NCBI GenBank assembly: GCA_022701365.1
Contig: JAKUHH010000164.1
Coordinates: 176,761 to 240,760, forward strand
Reading direction: 5' to 3'
Origin: Mycocentrospora acerina
Lineage: Eukaryota; Ascomycota; Dothideomycetes; Pleosporales
Length of the DNA: 64,000 nt
This document shows positions 14,291-26,399 of this stretch, piece by piece (position 1 is the first letter of the stretch; each line of letters opens with the position of its first letter). Under the pieces are notes generated by a model. It was not told the DNA's origin, made no database searches, and saw nothing but the letters and a program-made list of their open reading frames with translations. Both the position numbers and the translations under genes were made by a program.

Positions 14291-14929
14291 CTACTAACCA
14301 GGGCCCCTTGCCATGCAAGATACATTTATCGAACTTGCACAAATACCACCAAAAGCATGAATAATTCATTGATCATCTCTTCCAGGACATATTTCCAGGG
14401 AAACAAAATTATATCGTTGAGCAAAGCACTCAAAAACACTCTAAGCACCTTTGATCAAATGATTATAAAGTAATGTACGGCGCAGACACGCTTATCGATC
14501 TTACATCATCTTATACTTCACGGTTTTGCACAGCTAACGTGAACCATATGTGAAATGCGCACCTATACCAAGACCATACTACTCTGTGCCTCTATCCTGG
14601 ATATCTTAATAACCTGACAGTACATGGCTCCCTTGTGAAGACGTATTAATTCTTGCTGTTCATGTAATGAAACAAGGCACGAAGTTGATCCGGCAACGCG
14701 CTGCTACAATCCACAAATTTCGCGAACGTACGTATCTACCCTTCCGCTGCGACGCTGGAAATTCCTTACAACGCGATTTGCAACCCCCATCATCAACACT
14801 TAACAAGCATAGAGAAAGTGCAGTTTTGCGACAAAATCTTCGCTCTGTACATACCGCCGTATACATCGCAAATCCTTTAACCGCCTGATAAAGGGTGCTT
14901 TGCGCCGTTAGAGCGGGCGTACGGAAGAT

Positions 14930-15600
14930 ATATCAAGGGCTTGGCAACAGGCCATATCAACTATGTTGACAAGAAAGTGTTTCTGGCTCACTTTAAGCAC
15001 TTGTTTGAAGACTGGTTTTCAATAGAAAATGTTTTTTCGAGCTTCCGAGTGACTAGCTTAGTGCCATACAGCCCAGGGATGGTGCTGTCGAAACTTGAAG
15101 TAAAGCCTTGTACGCCGACACCGCTCTAGCCAGGGCCTACAGCCTGGCAACCCGAAACCTCCGGCAACGCCTAGGAGATTAAAGCATAGAAAGCGACTAT
15201 CATAAAGAGAATTCAAGATCACAAGAGTTTATCACACAATTTAATCATTGATATCGTTCTGCAGGTTGAGAAGGACTCAATCTTAAAGGTGCACTCACAC
15301 ACATTGCTTGAACTTTGTACAGCCAACCTTGAATAAGCAAACAAGACTGAATCTGAGCGTTAGAAGCGCAAAAGGAAGTAAATTTAGAAAGGATGGACCT
15401 TATCATAGAAACTGTCAATCGATTTAGTCACTCAAAGAGAGGCTGAGGCACGATCTAAGGTAGGTAGAAAGCTGTGAGAAAAGGATGCACCCAAGTGCAA
15501 GCTGGGGAGGTATAAGGCACGTAAGATTTGCAAGGACGCAGGATACACCAAGTTCATGTGTAAGAAATATAATGCAATGGCACAATATCAAGTTGAGCTA
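14930..15600 (+). mobile_element. Relic of a Fot1/pogo-type DDE transposase tail
   Basis: The translation at 14968-15129 gives a transposase C-terminus ending in MVLSKLEVKPCTPTP, the same segment that reads AVLSKLDVQLRTPTP in the fragment at 50026-50694. Downstream bases to about 15600 also match that fragment, including a degenerate cysteine-rich tail (ICKDAGYTKFMC), but stops and frame changes break it. It is a dead copy of a Tc1/mariner-superfamily element; the catalytic DDE core is absent. Confidence 0.7.
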
Positions 15601-16241
15601 CTTTTGTGCAATTTTGTTCAGTTGTGTTGTTGAGTTGTTCTACACAAGGTCACAAAACCTGGTGCGGTGCGTGGTTCGCTTGCGTGTACATTCCACTGGT
15701 GGTTCACGTTACATACCTAGTTCTTAAGGTCTCTAAGCCGCTCCATCAGAAAATTTTGATAGTAACTATTGTATAATCTCCTACGGCTTCAGGCTGTGTT
15801 GTTCTTTTAGTGGGACGAATGAGCGTTAGGTCATGGGTGACAGTACCCTGAGGTGGAATGCCTCACGATAAACCGCTGCAATGTCATTTAGTGATGGCGC
15901 AACCCGCGATAAGCTACTATTATCCCTTAAAACGAGTCAAGTGAGAGTGTTCCAATCAATTAGCATGCTAGCTAGAGTTGAAGTAAATACAATCGGCTCA
16001 GACGATGGTGTTCGCCCCGCATTCGATGTGGGGAGTCTAGATTTGGACTTTGAGCTTGCATTCGAGGCCGTGCGATATTTACACGCATTTTTTCATACGA
16101 GTGCATCAGAACCCTTTGAACTTTGGCAGTGGCCGTAATACCTTCAGAAAATGCTCCTAACTAAAAATCGATCCCAGTGCCTTTGGTTCTTGATTTGATA
16201 TCATGATATTCACGTGAAGGTGATTCCCATTAGCTGATCGA
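15601..16241. other. Interval without a recognisable gene
   Basis: A frame at 15881-16138 of 85 residues has no motif I recognise and may be a degraded coding remnant. The 3' end of the following minus-strand nuclease gene lies at 16242. Confidence 0.4.
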
Positions 16242-17776
16242 TCATTTCTCCCGTCCGAGCTCTTCCATAACCTTCTTTAAGAAGTCGTTCCATAGCCCTC
16301 CCTTTGATTCTTGTTCACTATCCGTCTCGACTTGATATCCATAGTCCAACAGTGCAGCGTAAAAGTTAACGAGTTTGAAGATTCCCTGGACAGATCGTGT
16401 CGAAAGACTCGTGAACTTTTCATCCGGTCCTAGAATCGTTATATCCCCGTGAGCAGAAGATGGATAGGCGTAGTAGAGTTTGTGTTCGTGACCGATGATG
16501 GCGAGGGAGGGTTCGAGGAGGGCTGTGAAAGAAGGACCTTTCGTGTCGGCATAGGTGGCCTGGATTTCATTTGAATTTTGTCCAAACTCTGAGCCACTAC
16601 TAAGACCAGATTTGTTTTGAGATACTGGCGTGTCAGTAAAAGCTTTCGTTGCTAACTCCATCTTCTTGCGCAGACTCGCCGCTATCCATATGCCCATCTG
16701 CAGCTCCGCTTCCTTAAGGTCGCCATGCTCTGGCTTGACCTCGATTCCCGAAAAAAGAACTGCCCGTGATGTGAAGTTGTCCATAGTATGAGAAATATTC
16801 ATTGTGCTGGACGCCTCTAGCCGTTCATAAAGTAGACGTAATTGCGGGTCAAGGTACGAGTACGAAAAGCAGAAGTCAGTTTTGCGAACAAGATAACGCT
16901 CCTTGTTTGGCGTGAATGGTTCAGAAATGCGGGAAAGATACAGAGGGTTTATGCTTTGAGATTGCCTGTGAAATGAGCAACGAAGTTGTACAAGGAGGGT
17001 TAACCTTACACGCTTTCTAACTGCATCTTGTCCTTGCCGTGAAGTCTCATTGCAAGCTCGATCAGCGGCCAGACCACACTGAAACACCATGCATTTTCGT
17101 CTCTTCCAAACTGTGTGCAGAGCATGGCGCTCTGGAATATGCTTTTCACTCGTTGTAATGTATCAACTAGCACAAAATCGGCTAGTGTGCGGTTGTCCTC
17201 GAAATCGAAAGCCTCCTCTTCGATAGGCTCCATAGCCAAGGACAGACGGAAGTCTGAGTCTTGCTCAATCGCTTCCTTCAAACCACTTGGAATGTAGCCG
17301 CTCTTAAGAGTATTGCCCAGTCTTTTCCTCAACAATCCCAACCGTGCCATGGCATCCTCCGAGAGTGGCTTCGGTGGCATAGTTATGGGAGAGAGCGAGA
17401 TGGAAGGTTGGGCGGTCCGCAACTCAGTAAGATGACGACTTGGGCTGGCTGTTCGCCTTGCACTACCCGTCGCAGTCAACACGGTGCGCTCAGACAAAAC
17501 GACGCTTCCAGCACGCGACACACTTTGTCTGGGAAGTGAATCATCCTCTCTGCGACGTCTTTTACTTGGGCTAGAACTGCGCGTTGGTAAGTCGTTATCC
17601 ATATCGTAAGAGGATACGTCGCACACTCGCTTCAGCGAATGTATAGGTATGGTTGCAGGTGAATTTGGAGGGGTCGGTGGTTGAGTCGAGAGTGCGATTA
17701 GTCGTGAGTCGGGGAAGTCGTGTAACCAGTCACAAATTCGAACGTGAGTTCGCGGAGAGGAAGGGGAAGAATTCAT
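16242..17776 (-). CDS. PD-(D/E)XK nuclease-like protein (fungal PDDEXK family)
   Basis: Two exons, 17776-17010 and 16965-16242, joined over a 44-nt intron with donor GTAAGG, give about 496 residues. The start ATG at 17776 precedes ICDWLHDFP, a usual opening of this fungal family. Residues 1-110 are Ser/Pro/Arg-rich with a likely nuclear-localisation run (SKRRRRED). The C-terminal domain carries the restriction-endonuclease-fold signature: Asp286 in RKTDFCFSY, Glu331 and Lys333 in GIEVKPEHGD, and Gln345 in ELQMGIW. The order D...ExK...Q is that of an active PD-(D/E)XK core, so DNA or RNA cleavage is plausible but unproven. No partner gene is adjacent. All catalytic-position residues are present and the frame is clean, so I regard it as an intact gene. 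Confidence 0.85.
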
Positions 17777-20176
17777 GGGTGCCGAACGGCGGGGGAAAGC
17801 TGGTGTGCGTCAAGAAGGACGCGTTAGGGGTATGAGGCATTCGCGCGTAGCGTCATTTCGATACCGATGTGGGCGGTGCGGCGCCAGATTTGAGAACGCA
17901 ACACCATCTCTTCAACTATGACATTAATGTGTTTTTTTAATCGAGTGACCCGTTCAAGCGAGTGACCCACCTTAAAATGCACCAAAAATACTAGAGAACC
18001 ATAACAGGGTGTTTTGGGCCAAGATAGGGCCAGATTTTGGTGGGGTCTTGGCAGAGTGTCTGATACACCCGTGAAGTACGTCAGTTAACACTTAATTGTG
18101 TGAATGCAATTGTCTTTGTTTTATCACGCGTTCTGGTGGGGCTGCCAGGTTGGTAGTGAACACGTTAAGCGAAGGATTTGGACTACTAGCAACACCTCGA
18201 AATCAAAATTTCACTAAAAAGCTAGAGTGTTATTCAGCGCATAGAATGGGTGGAGTCTGCGTGATAGCGTTTGTCGTTGCCTTTCACAGTGCAGGTATCT
18301 CATCATGAAGACGAGTTTAATAACCTGACCTAGTCAAAAGGTATGTGCAGCAATTGCCTAGTGTTGGCCGCGATAGGTATGTGGAGAGTTATCATCAAAA
18401 AATTAGAGGTACACGCTTTCTCATTTTAAGAAGTTTGGTTGTGTGGCTGCTCTCTCAACCTACCAGATCTGAACGACCTTTGTGTCTCTTCAGCTGCCTT
18501 GTTTGTAGAATTAAAGTCCGTGCGACAGCAATTTTTGTTTGATCAAGGCAGACTTAGGACGCTATTGCAAAGTAGCCGGGTTCTACTGTGTGGTACGTTG
18601 ACACCCCGAAGCGCTATACCATAGCTTTGTTTGTTCAAGTATCAGACACTGACAGCATCTCATAGACAACACTGTAGTCGATAACTTTAACGTTCTTGTT
18701 GCCAAGTCATCCTCAAACGGGACTAGATCACACGTTTTAGCTCTGGATAATGTGTGACTGGTCCTAACCAAAACATTCCCTTCTCCCGCCCACGTTAAAC
18801 TGTAAAGTTTTTGATTGCGATATATCGATAAGCCATTATACATGCAATGATCTTTATCATCCAAGATGCTACAGGAGCTTGTGAGTGCTTTGCTCGACAA
18901 TACAATTCCACCGCCCATAAAACGTTCTGGCAAAGACGACCAACAAACTGTATTTGCTGTTGCCAACATCAGCGTAGATAGAATTAATGAAGCCCGCATA
19001 GCAAGCAGCCTTACGAAGAAGCTTGTTTTTTCTGAGTTGTAGTGTCTGCGCTAAATTTGGTGGGGGGGTGCAACACAAAATAAACGAGCTGTCAACGCTA
19101 GGACTGATGAGTCGATTACAACAGCTTCTTATTGACATGCACCGTTGCATAGCACATGGCTGAGCATTCAAGCAGAAAACGCAATCATGCACAACTTCTA
19201 GGAGTCTCAGAATACTGTCAAGAGTATTCCTTCAGGGTTACGACATCGCTGGAAGTGGAAACTATCGTTTACTTGTAATTCATGCAGCCATCATGCGCTA
19301 GCCCCGCCTTTGTGTTTTCCTTGCTATACTGTACTATGTCGATCTGACAGCAGTGATCTTCTTGTCGGCCAGCCAAGCTCAGATACATTTTCCACAATCC
19401 TTTTAAACCAGAATCGACCGCGCGTCGCAAAATGGCACAACAGTGCGACAGCTCAAGCGAAAGATTTGTACGTCAGTAGCTCCTAGAAAACAAATATATT
19501 GCCTTAATCTAAAACAAGTTATGTCTCATTACAGACTCTTTAACTTCTTTAACAATAGTTAAGAATTAACTTCGACACTTACCGTACCTGAACCGGTAAT
19601 TCGATTCGAGTTTTGGCCGGAATCTAATATTGAGTTGCTCAGGGATTCAATATTGCTATCAGCAGAACTTACGAAGTTTGCCGCTCCTACTGCGTGTCAC
19701 GCGATGGTATGAGTGGATCTTCAGGGCTTCATAGGACGCAATGATCATCTCCTTTTCTGTACGTTTAAGCCATGTAGAATTAGCCAACAGAGTTGCGTTT
19801 CAGCGCACAATCGCATGGTCGAAGTTCGAGAGGGCTTAATGACGACGCGCCGACATGCCGACGCGATCTGATCAGCTCACAGTTAGCCTAAGCTTTTAAG
19901 GTTGATACAGCAAGACAATAAAGACACTATGGATGCTTTCCTCGGGTAGCCTGTTAGAGAAGTGTAGTGGGACATGAAATATTTGTGCTCTAACTTGTAA
20001 GTTGCACCGCGATACCGAACACTTCTCGTGGCTCTGCTTTTGACATCCGATGTTTCTCCGGTTGTTATGGACATGAAAATAACGTCAACACAACAGAGCG
20101 AGGCCCATTGCGATTCCCAACGGCGTGGTTTCCCGACTCGGTCGGCATCTGGTTTTGTATCCTTATATTCGAAACG
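17777..20176. other. Intergenic region with repeat relics
   Basis: No gene is supported. 19015-19490 holds degraded repeat copies: 19020-19090 matches 13440-13515, and 19085-19450 is a decayed inverted copy of the repeat seen at 48480-49160. The region between the two nuclease genes is otherwise featureless to me. Confidence 0.55.
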
Positions 20177-21677
20177 ATGAAGCGCTCAGTCTCTGGGGTC
20201 GACGACGCGCAGCAATCGCGATGTCGCCAAACTTCGAAGCGTCACAAGCCGCGACACCTAAGGTCCAACGCCCCCGGCGCATCTCCACCTCCCTCGCATC
20301 CATCACATCCATCATCGCAACCATCTCAGGGTTCGCAGGTGTTGTCGTCGCAGTCAGTCGCGCTTACCGAGAAGGTGCTCGAGGACAGGCAACAACAACC
20401 AGCCCCCGAAGAGCGCCAGTCATCAATCCAGCGCTGGCTCAAGAGCTCCCCGGCTGATTGCGATCCCAACACCATGGCAGCACCGCCGACGCCGCAAAGT
20501 GCATCCTCAAGCAGCCGCGGCAGACGACCTGCAAGGCGACAAGTGCGCGCCTCGCGAACCCCTAGCCCAAACAAGCGACCGACGCCGCAGACGTATCGAG
20601 TCCTGAACATGTCTTATTCCGGTCTCCTTATCGATAGACTGGCCGAACTACCAGCGGAGATTGAGCGCGGTGTACGCAACATCTTGGGTCTAGAGTCGCT
20701 TCATGATGCGATAGGCGTAATAGAAAATCAGTCACAGCTGGCGGCCCATATGGCGAGGTTCCTTGACCAGTCGCGTCACAGAGCAAGGATTTGTTCGCTC
20801 GAGGGTGACTGGAAAGCCATCTTGTCCAGCCTCATAGACGACTTGGCACCAGCCAGCATCCGCTGTCACACATCTGAGAAGCGTGAGTTTGACAGCCCTC
20901 GTCTGGAATGCTGTTCTAAGATGTTGACACTCCCCCGCAGCTTGGACCGCCTACCTCAAGCCCACGCCGCCCGAGGTGGCCCAACCCGAGGACGACAGTC
21001 GCTCGCCGATAACCATACTTGCACCATCACAACCCGCGCTCCCCGAATATGATTTGCAGTCAGCTTCTGGATTTCCAGGAACGGTGCCTTCGCTGCGACC
21101 GTACACGTCTTCCGTTGCGTATACGACCAGCACAGAAGCCGCCGACCCATTCCACATCTCCACGCCAAAGCCAGATATCGTCGTAGGGCTTGCCGAAGAG
21201 GCTTTCTCGCCCATGCATCGAATGCGGCTAGCCAGTTACCAGAGTTCCGGACTGATACTGAGCGACCCGCATACGGCCGCCATGGGCTTACGGTTTCCTT
21301 TCTTGATTGCAGAATTGAAGGGATTAAGCTCTAACGGGGGTCTTGTGGCTGCACAAAATCAGGCTGCTGTTGGTGGAGCTTGCATGCTGCGGATACTGGA
21401 CGACCTCGAGACACAGGCTGTGGTGCCTGCAGCACCGTCGACATTGCGAGCAATCCCCAGGTTATGCTTTTCTGTCACGACTGAGGGTCCCGTACATGAG
21501 TTATGGGTACATTTCAGTTTTGATGAATCTATCCATATGCAGAATATCAGAACTTGGCGTACGACACATCAACGCGACGTGAGGGAGCTAGTGTACTGTC
21601 TGGCAAAAATCATGGAATGGGGCAATGGCGAGTTCATGAACAATGTACAGGAGGTCTTAAAGAGATTGCCGAGCTGA
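20177..21677 (+). CDS. PD-(D/E)XK nuclease-like protein, second type
   Basis: Exons 20177-20882 and 20941-21677, with a 58-nt intron (GTGAGT...CCGCAG), encode about 480 residues. The ATG at 20177 is the first in the frame. The first 160 residues are basic and Ser/Pro/Gln-rich with KRHKPRH and RGRRPARR, typical of a disordered nuclear-targeting region. The C-terminal domain shows Asp314 in PKPDIVVGL, Glu360 and Lys362 in FLIAELKG, and a Gln-containing AAQNQAAVGG at about 372-381, again the D...ExK...Q order. The product is unlike the nuclease at 16242-17776 outside this signature. The role is unknown; related fungal proteins are lineage-expanded and often lie among repeats, as here. Confidence 0.8.
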
Positions 21678-22232
21678 GTAGTATTCGTGAATCCATAACC
21701 ACTATCATCATCTTGCTTTCAACAGGTTCATCTTTGCCATATTTTACTCACTGCGATCTTTTCCGTTGGATATGCGGGTTGCTGCCAGTACTACTATTAT
21801 TTCTTCATTCTATGTTGCTTAAAGTGCGACATGCTCCCCTCGATGTAATGTAAAATGTCTGCTTTACCCATATTTAGTGCTGTAAGGCTTCTCTGGAGCC
21901 TCTGTTATGAAGCTTATAGAAGCCTTTGCAACGTTAAATACTGCCTCGAGTACACTAATTTTTCTTTTCGATTTTCTCATCATGTGTAGTGCTTTCTTCA
22001 TAACACCTCTTTAACATTGATTATCATTTTTCAAATCCTAGTTTGAATTTACCGCCTGAACTCTCTCCGCCTTGAACGGTCCACCAGTACGTGTCCTAGT
22101 GTCTCCCTCACCCTGAATTTGCTCTTGTTCTCTCCCTTAAGTTGTATAAGTTTTGTTAATTCACCTATCTATGCATTTGTGATCTTGAGATGCAATCAGG
22201 GATGTTTTGTTTACGCGTCGGCGATTGCTTAG

Positions 22233-22619
22233 TGTGTCGACGTTCGCTTGGCCTTGATTCGTGAAGCTGGCAAGCTCCCGCCACCCACCATTTCTGTAAC
22301 CAAGTCACCATCGCATGTCTCATCTTTGACGCCTGACAGTTCGAAAAAGAAGCGATTCGAGCTGGAGCAGGATGCGATACCTAGAGGCGCGTCAGTGGTG
22401 GTGGTGGTGGTGGTGGTGGTGGTGGTGGACGATGTGCTTTCTACAGGGGAAACACTGTGTGCAGTGCTACAACTATTAAACACAGCTGGTGTCGGCGTCG
22501 AGGATATCAGCATCATAATTGTGGCCGAGTTTCCAGTTCAACGTGGCCGGGAAATGTTACGGCAATGCGGATTTGGCAAAGTTAATGTCCAAAGCCTATT
22601 GGTCTTCCACAATGCTTAA
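22233..22619 (+). pseudogene. C-terminal half of a phosphoribosyltransferase, N-terminus missing
   Basis: The frame reads ALIREAGKLPPPTIS, then DDVLSTGETLCAVLQLL, then IVAEFPVQRGRE, which is the type I phosphoribosyltransferase fold with its PRPP-binding loop (DDVLSTGET), most like adenine phosphoribosyltransferase relatives of fungi. The frame is closed upstream by a TAG at 22230-22232, which could instead be part of a splice acceptor (GCTTAG), but no N-terminal half is visible in the preceding 500 bases. The hydrophobic strand before the PRPP loop is stretched by eleven GTG codons to eleven valines. I infer a truncated relic rather than a working enzyme. Confidence 0.65.
22395..22427 (+). 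repeat. (GTG)11 microsatellite inside a coding relic
   Basis: Eleven perfect GTG triplets sit in frame directly before the PRPP-loop codons GAC GAT of the phosphoribosyltransferase relic. Related enzymes have about four hydrophobic residues at this place, so roughly seven codons look like slippage expansion. Confidence 0.9.
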
Positions 22620-22889
22620 GAAAATAGGGCAAGGAATTCGAGGTGTTAGATTTTGAGATAGAATGTCTTGCGATATGTATTAATCATTTAACAAAGAAAA
22701 TCTTTCTGTGACAATCTTATGGGCAAACTGGCCACCTCACGAGTAGCTGCGTATCCTACTAATGTGCGCCGAACTATCCTAAATTTCATCACGACGAAAT
22801 GGCTTTTGTCGACATGACTTTGATTGAAACAGCTCTTAGTGAGAGAACTTTTCTGGAACTTGTTGATAAAAAGAAACTTAGTGTTCTCT

Positions 22890-23420
22890 ATTTCTTCAGA
22901 GGCAATACGTTACTTTAAAATCACTAGATACCACACTCCGGTTGGCAACATTGACCTCCTGGACAGCTTGAAGTTCTGGGAGTCCTGCTACACCACCTCA
23001 ATGGCGTCAACCTTCTCCAAACCGATAGCTATAAGACAGTGTGATACGAATTTTATCGATGGGACTACATGGACTAACAACCCAGTGCGCCAGATATAGG
23101 ACCTGGAGCCCCTGGAGGACCGTCTCAAGCGCCTGGTGAGGAATAGGACAGGTATACCGTCACAGAAGTCATTCAAGAATGGCCTATTTCAGACCAGTGA
23201 GACACTGATGGCGGTGGCGATGGTGGCGGAGACGGAGACGAAGAGGGTTCGGCTTGAGAGAATACTGCTTGACAACAGTGGACATTACTATCGGTCCAAC
23301 GTCGCCCGCGGGCCGAAGGACGATAGGTCAAGGAGATGGCGGCGGCCACTTGCAGATATGTTGTGACGCAAGAGATGTACAAGCAGATGCAAGCATGCGC
23401 AGCGAGCATAACAGGGAGAA
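22890..23420 (+). pseudogene. Patatin-like phospholipase, C-terminal relic
   Basis: One frame gives SMASTFSKPIAI, then FIDGTTWTNNPV, which corresponds to the patatin block around the catalytic aspartate (DGA/G followed by NNPV). An in-frame TAG at 23097-23099 interrupts it; the same frame resumes with LEDRLKRLV and RTGIPSQKSF. After a frame change, AAATCRYVVTQEMYKQM (about 23335-23385) continues the family's C-terminal helix. The nucleophile GXSXG elbow and oxyanion loop are absent upstream. Patatin domains occur in fungi as free lipases and as effector domains of NLR-type proteins; which of these this came from cannot be told. Confidence 0.65.
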
Positions 23421-23968
23421 TATTAGTATTCGGAAGAAAATCAAAATATGTTACTCGCATATCTATTGAACAAAACTCTTACACGTCTTTATTTTCTACA
23501 CACGTTGGGCTTCTCGTTGGAGAAACATAGCCAAGATTATCATTTCTTACACCCTACTTTGCAGCACAATACTTCGTACGATAGAGGAAAGCCAAACGAC
23601 CACTCGGACGTCTCCTCGTCTTCTAGATTCCTATTTCGTTTGAATGAATTCTATCGTACCAATTCTTGAAGCCCAGCTCCAAGAAGGGACGTGTGGCATT
23701 GAACCGATTGTGAACTGGGACATCACGAGATAACGTACTATATCTACAGTACACTTATTCTCTGTGGATTCACACAATCTAGTAACTCATGGGAGCAATC
23801 GATTCAATTTACAGAAGCATGAAATGAAGTCTCTAATTAATACAGGGGGGTTTGATGGCTTCTCGAGATTCCTGGAGATCCGAGCTACATATTTGAAGCG
23901 AAGAAATTAACCCATGCAAGTTATCGTCCGTTTCGCGTCTGTGCGATAAGAGTGCGGTGTACAGCTGT

Positions 23969-25130
23969 TCAGCTTACATCAGTCGTGGCAGAAGCCTGAC
24001 GGCCGTTGGTACCTCTAAGAAATGAAGCGGATCGCAGACCGTTGGCTTGTATGTTCCAGACTGGTGTGGCAAGATCGATAAACTGTGAACCAAAATTTGC
24101 CAACGAATTGCGGATGCCATCTCCAGATGTACGGGAATAGGCTGCGAGGGTGCTATCAGATGGAAATGTCGCGTTTGCCCACTGCGTCTTCCACTCAATT
24201 ATAGCCGACTGTGCTTCTTCACTGCGTGGATGCACATTTGTTGTAACCATGTAGAATGAGGAGCGGACTGCATGCTTTCGCCTAGGTTTGAAGAGGCACA
24301 CATCTGAGAACTTTGAAAACATACCGATTATCTTGAGAGTGTCCCAAGATTCTGCTCTATGCATCAGCAAGACCAGTGATCCGTTATCGCGGAGGCGCTG
24401 GAGCGCGAATATTAATTGGCTCACTACTAAACGTAGCCGCTCCCGCGACTCACGATACTCCGCACGAGGTTGCGCTCGCTGGACTGCTGCGCCACAGAAT
24501 ATGAGATCAAAAATTTCGTTTTGATATGGCCTGTTCGAGGAAAAGTTCGCAATGTCTGGATGTGTGTCCGGTATGGATGTTGCTGGCCATCCCATCTCGT
24601 CTATCAGCATCGTAATATCGAAAAATTTCACGTGAACTCTGGTGTCAGATTTCCAACTTGGTAGCATGACTTCTAGACCTCCAATATCTTGTGGCAAAGT
24701 AATTCCTCGTATCGTGGCGGCGGGGTGCTTACGGAGCACGGTGGCAGTGAACCCACCCGGAGCCATACCTATATCCAGAACATTTGGAGGCAGGCTGCTG
24801 TCAGTCGTCGCAAGAGTAATGACTGACGTTTTATTGTCCATTTCATCACCGATCTGGCATGTCATCACAAAAAAATTATGGGCTTGCTTTTTGTTGGCGT
24901 TGTCGGCTTGTTTACGACGATCTCGAAAAAATTGATCGCCCTCGGGAGTCTGCCATCCCTATGGTATGTAAGTGAATATCCTCATGATGTGATACGCTTC
25001 AGTATACTTTTGCGCGAAGTTCAGTAAGCTTTTTGAAGGACTGACTGTTGTCTAAAAGATACCGTGTAATGATAGTCGACACTGAGGTTTCATCAGGCGA
25101 CGGATTGCTGGGTATCGTCTCTTCAGGCAT
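23969..25130 (-). CDS. FtsJ-like SAM-dependent methyltransferase
   Basis: Exons 25130-25008 and 24958-23969, joined over a 49-nt intron (GTATAC...CCATAG), give 370 residues and fuse ELRAK to GWQTPEGD in phase. The SAM-binding motif LDIGMAPGGFT lies at 102-112, followed by an FDLIFCG strand, a long helix, LVLLMHRAESWD and FKPRRKHAVRSSFYMV, the order of FtsJ/RrmJ-type ribose 2'-O-methyltransferases. FtsJ enzymes use a K-D-K-E tetrad. Where the aspartate is usual (C-D-G) this protein has C-G-A, and the usual second lysine strand reads MHRAE, so catalysis may be altered. Fungal paralogs of this type are common accessory genes of unknown substrate. Candidate substrates are rRNA or mRNA caps; I cannot choose between them. 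Confidence 0.8.
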
Positions 25131-25825
25131 TGAATCTATGAAATTGGAAATACCAACTTGGTTGATCTCAAAATAAATGTGTTTATTGTACAAATACCGC
25201 TACATGTACGAGATCTTAACGAGGCAAAAATGTTTTCTATCAGAACACAGGAAGTCTTCACCTTTTAAATGCTTCTCTGGTGAGATAAGAGTTAGTGTAC
25301 AGTACGGGCGTCATTTTCACATGCCTGGGCTTCTTTCAGCTGCGGGGTATGTATGACAAAGCTGATAAGTGCGTGTCAAGAAGTTGAGCATTGCGCATGC
25401 ATAAAGAGCATTTGTCCATAGTGGGAAATTCGTGACCAACTTTTGAAAGCTGCCGTAGCTGATTGCATTGGCAGTTCTTCTTAAACCAGGATTGCTAATA
25501 ATAAAATAAATTGCTTTTGGCGAAGGAAAAACATCTCGCAGAATTGTTTGTTACTGATGAGAGAACGTATTCCAGCAAAGGTGAGATTTTGTGGCACAAC
25601 GAGTTGTTGTTTTGCCACCGGTACCATTGAATGGCTCGCTGCATGATGCCGTATTAAGTCGCATACTCCTATATGAGGAGAAAAACTAGAACGAGCGTTT
25701 CGATAACAGGACGACCACAGTGGTGAGGTCATTAGCCATCTGAGAAAAGACAGAAATTCGCTTGCATATTGGATGCATGCTCATACTAAAATTCGATGTC
25801 TACACTACACATCTAGGCTGCCTAC

Positions 25826-26399
25826 ATGGGCCGCGAATACAAGCTCAAGACACAAATTTTTTACTTAGATTCTATTGATAATCAATGTTTGAGGATTCAG
25901 GCTCATTGTTTCGTTCTATGCACGCAGATTCAGTTCTTCACAAACGCGTTCAAAGAGAGAATTTGTGAGGGAGATGAAAGATCCATTGATTTCATAGACA
26001 GTAATACAATAGCGCACTTGAGAATATTCCACAATTTTTACGTTGGCGACAACTTAGAAGATTCGCTATACAATAGTTTTGAAGGTTGGTCATATGACTT
26101 CGTGAACAGTTCCGAGCTACTTGTTTTGGCACAGATGGCCTGGAATTGCTGAAAGTACTCGAATATATGTTCTGGCCGATATGTTCTTCGTCGGAGTGTT
26201 AAAAATTTTGTCAGCAATCGAAATTGAGAGCAAGCTAAACGAGATCTGGAAGAAGGATCTATTTTCAGCTTGCATTTGGGACACTCTATATCATACCTCT
26301 AATTCTATACACACTGTGGTTCTCTGGATTACTATAAGATGTAGAAAGAAACTCCTAGAGGAGCATGCATTTCTGTATCTTCTCTCTGAAGACGGATAA
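25826..26399 (+). pseudogene. BTB/POZ protein relic
   Basis: 25826-26152 translates to a degraded BTB fold (IQAHCFVLCTQIQFFTNAF, then GDERSIDFID). At about 26130 the frame shifts by one base to RIYVLADMFFVGVLKIL, the helix that follows BTB domains in fungal proteins (usually R-Y-LADKY-I-GLK). A stop closes the first frame at 26150-26152. The order of parts is preserved, so this is a frameshifted copy and not chance similarity. Confidence 0.6.

Noticed and set aside
15881..16138. 85-residue frame next to the nuclease gene
   Set aside because: Could be a coding remnant, but nothing ties it to a family.
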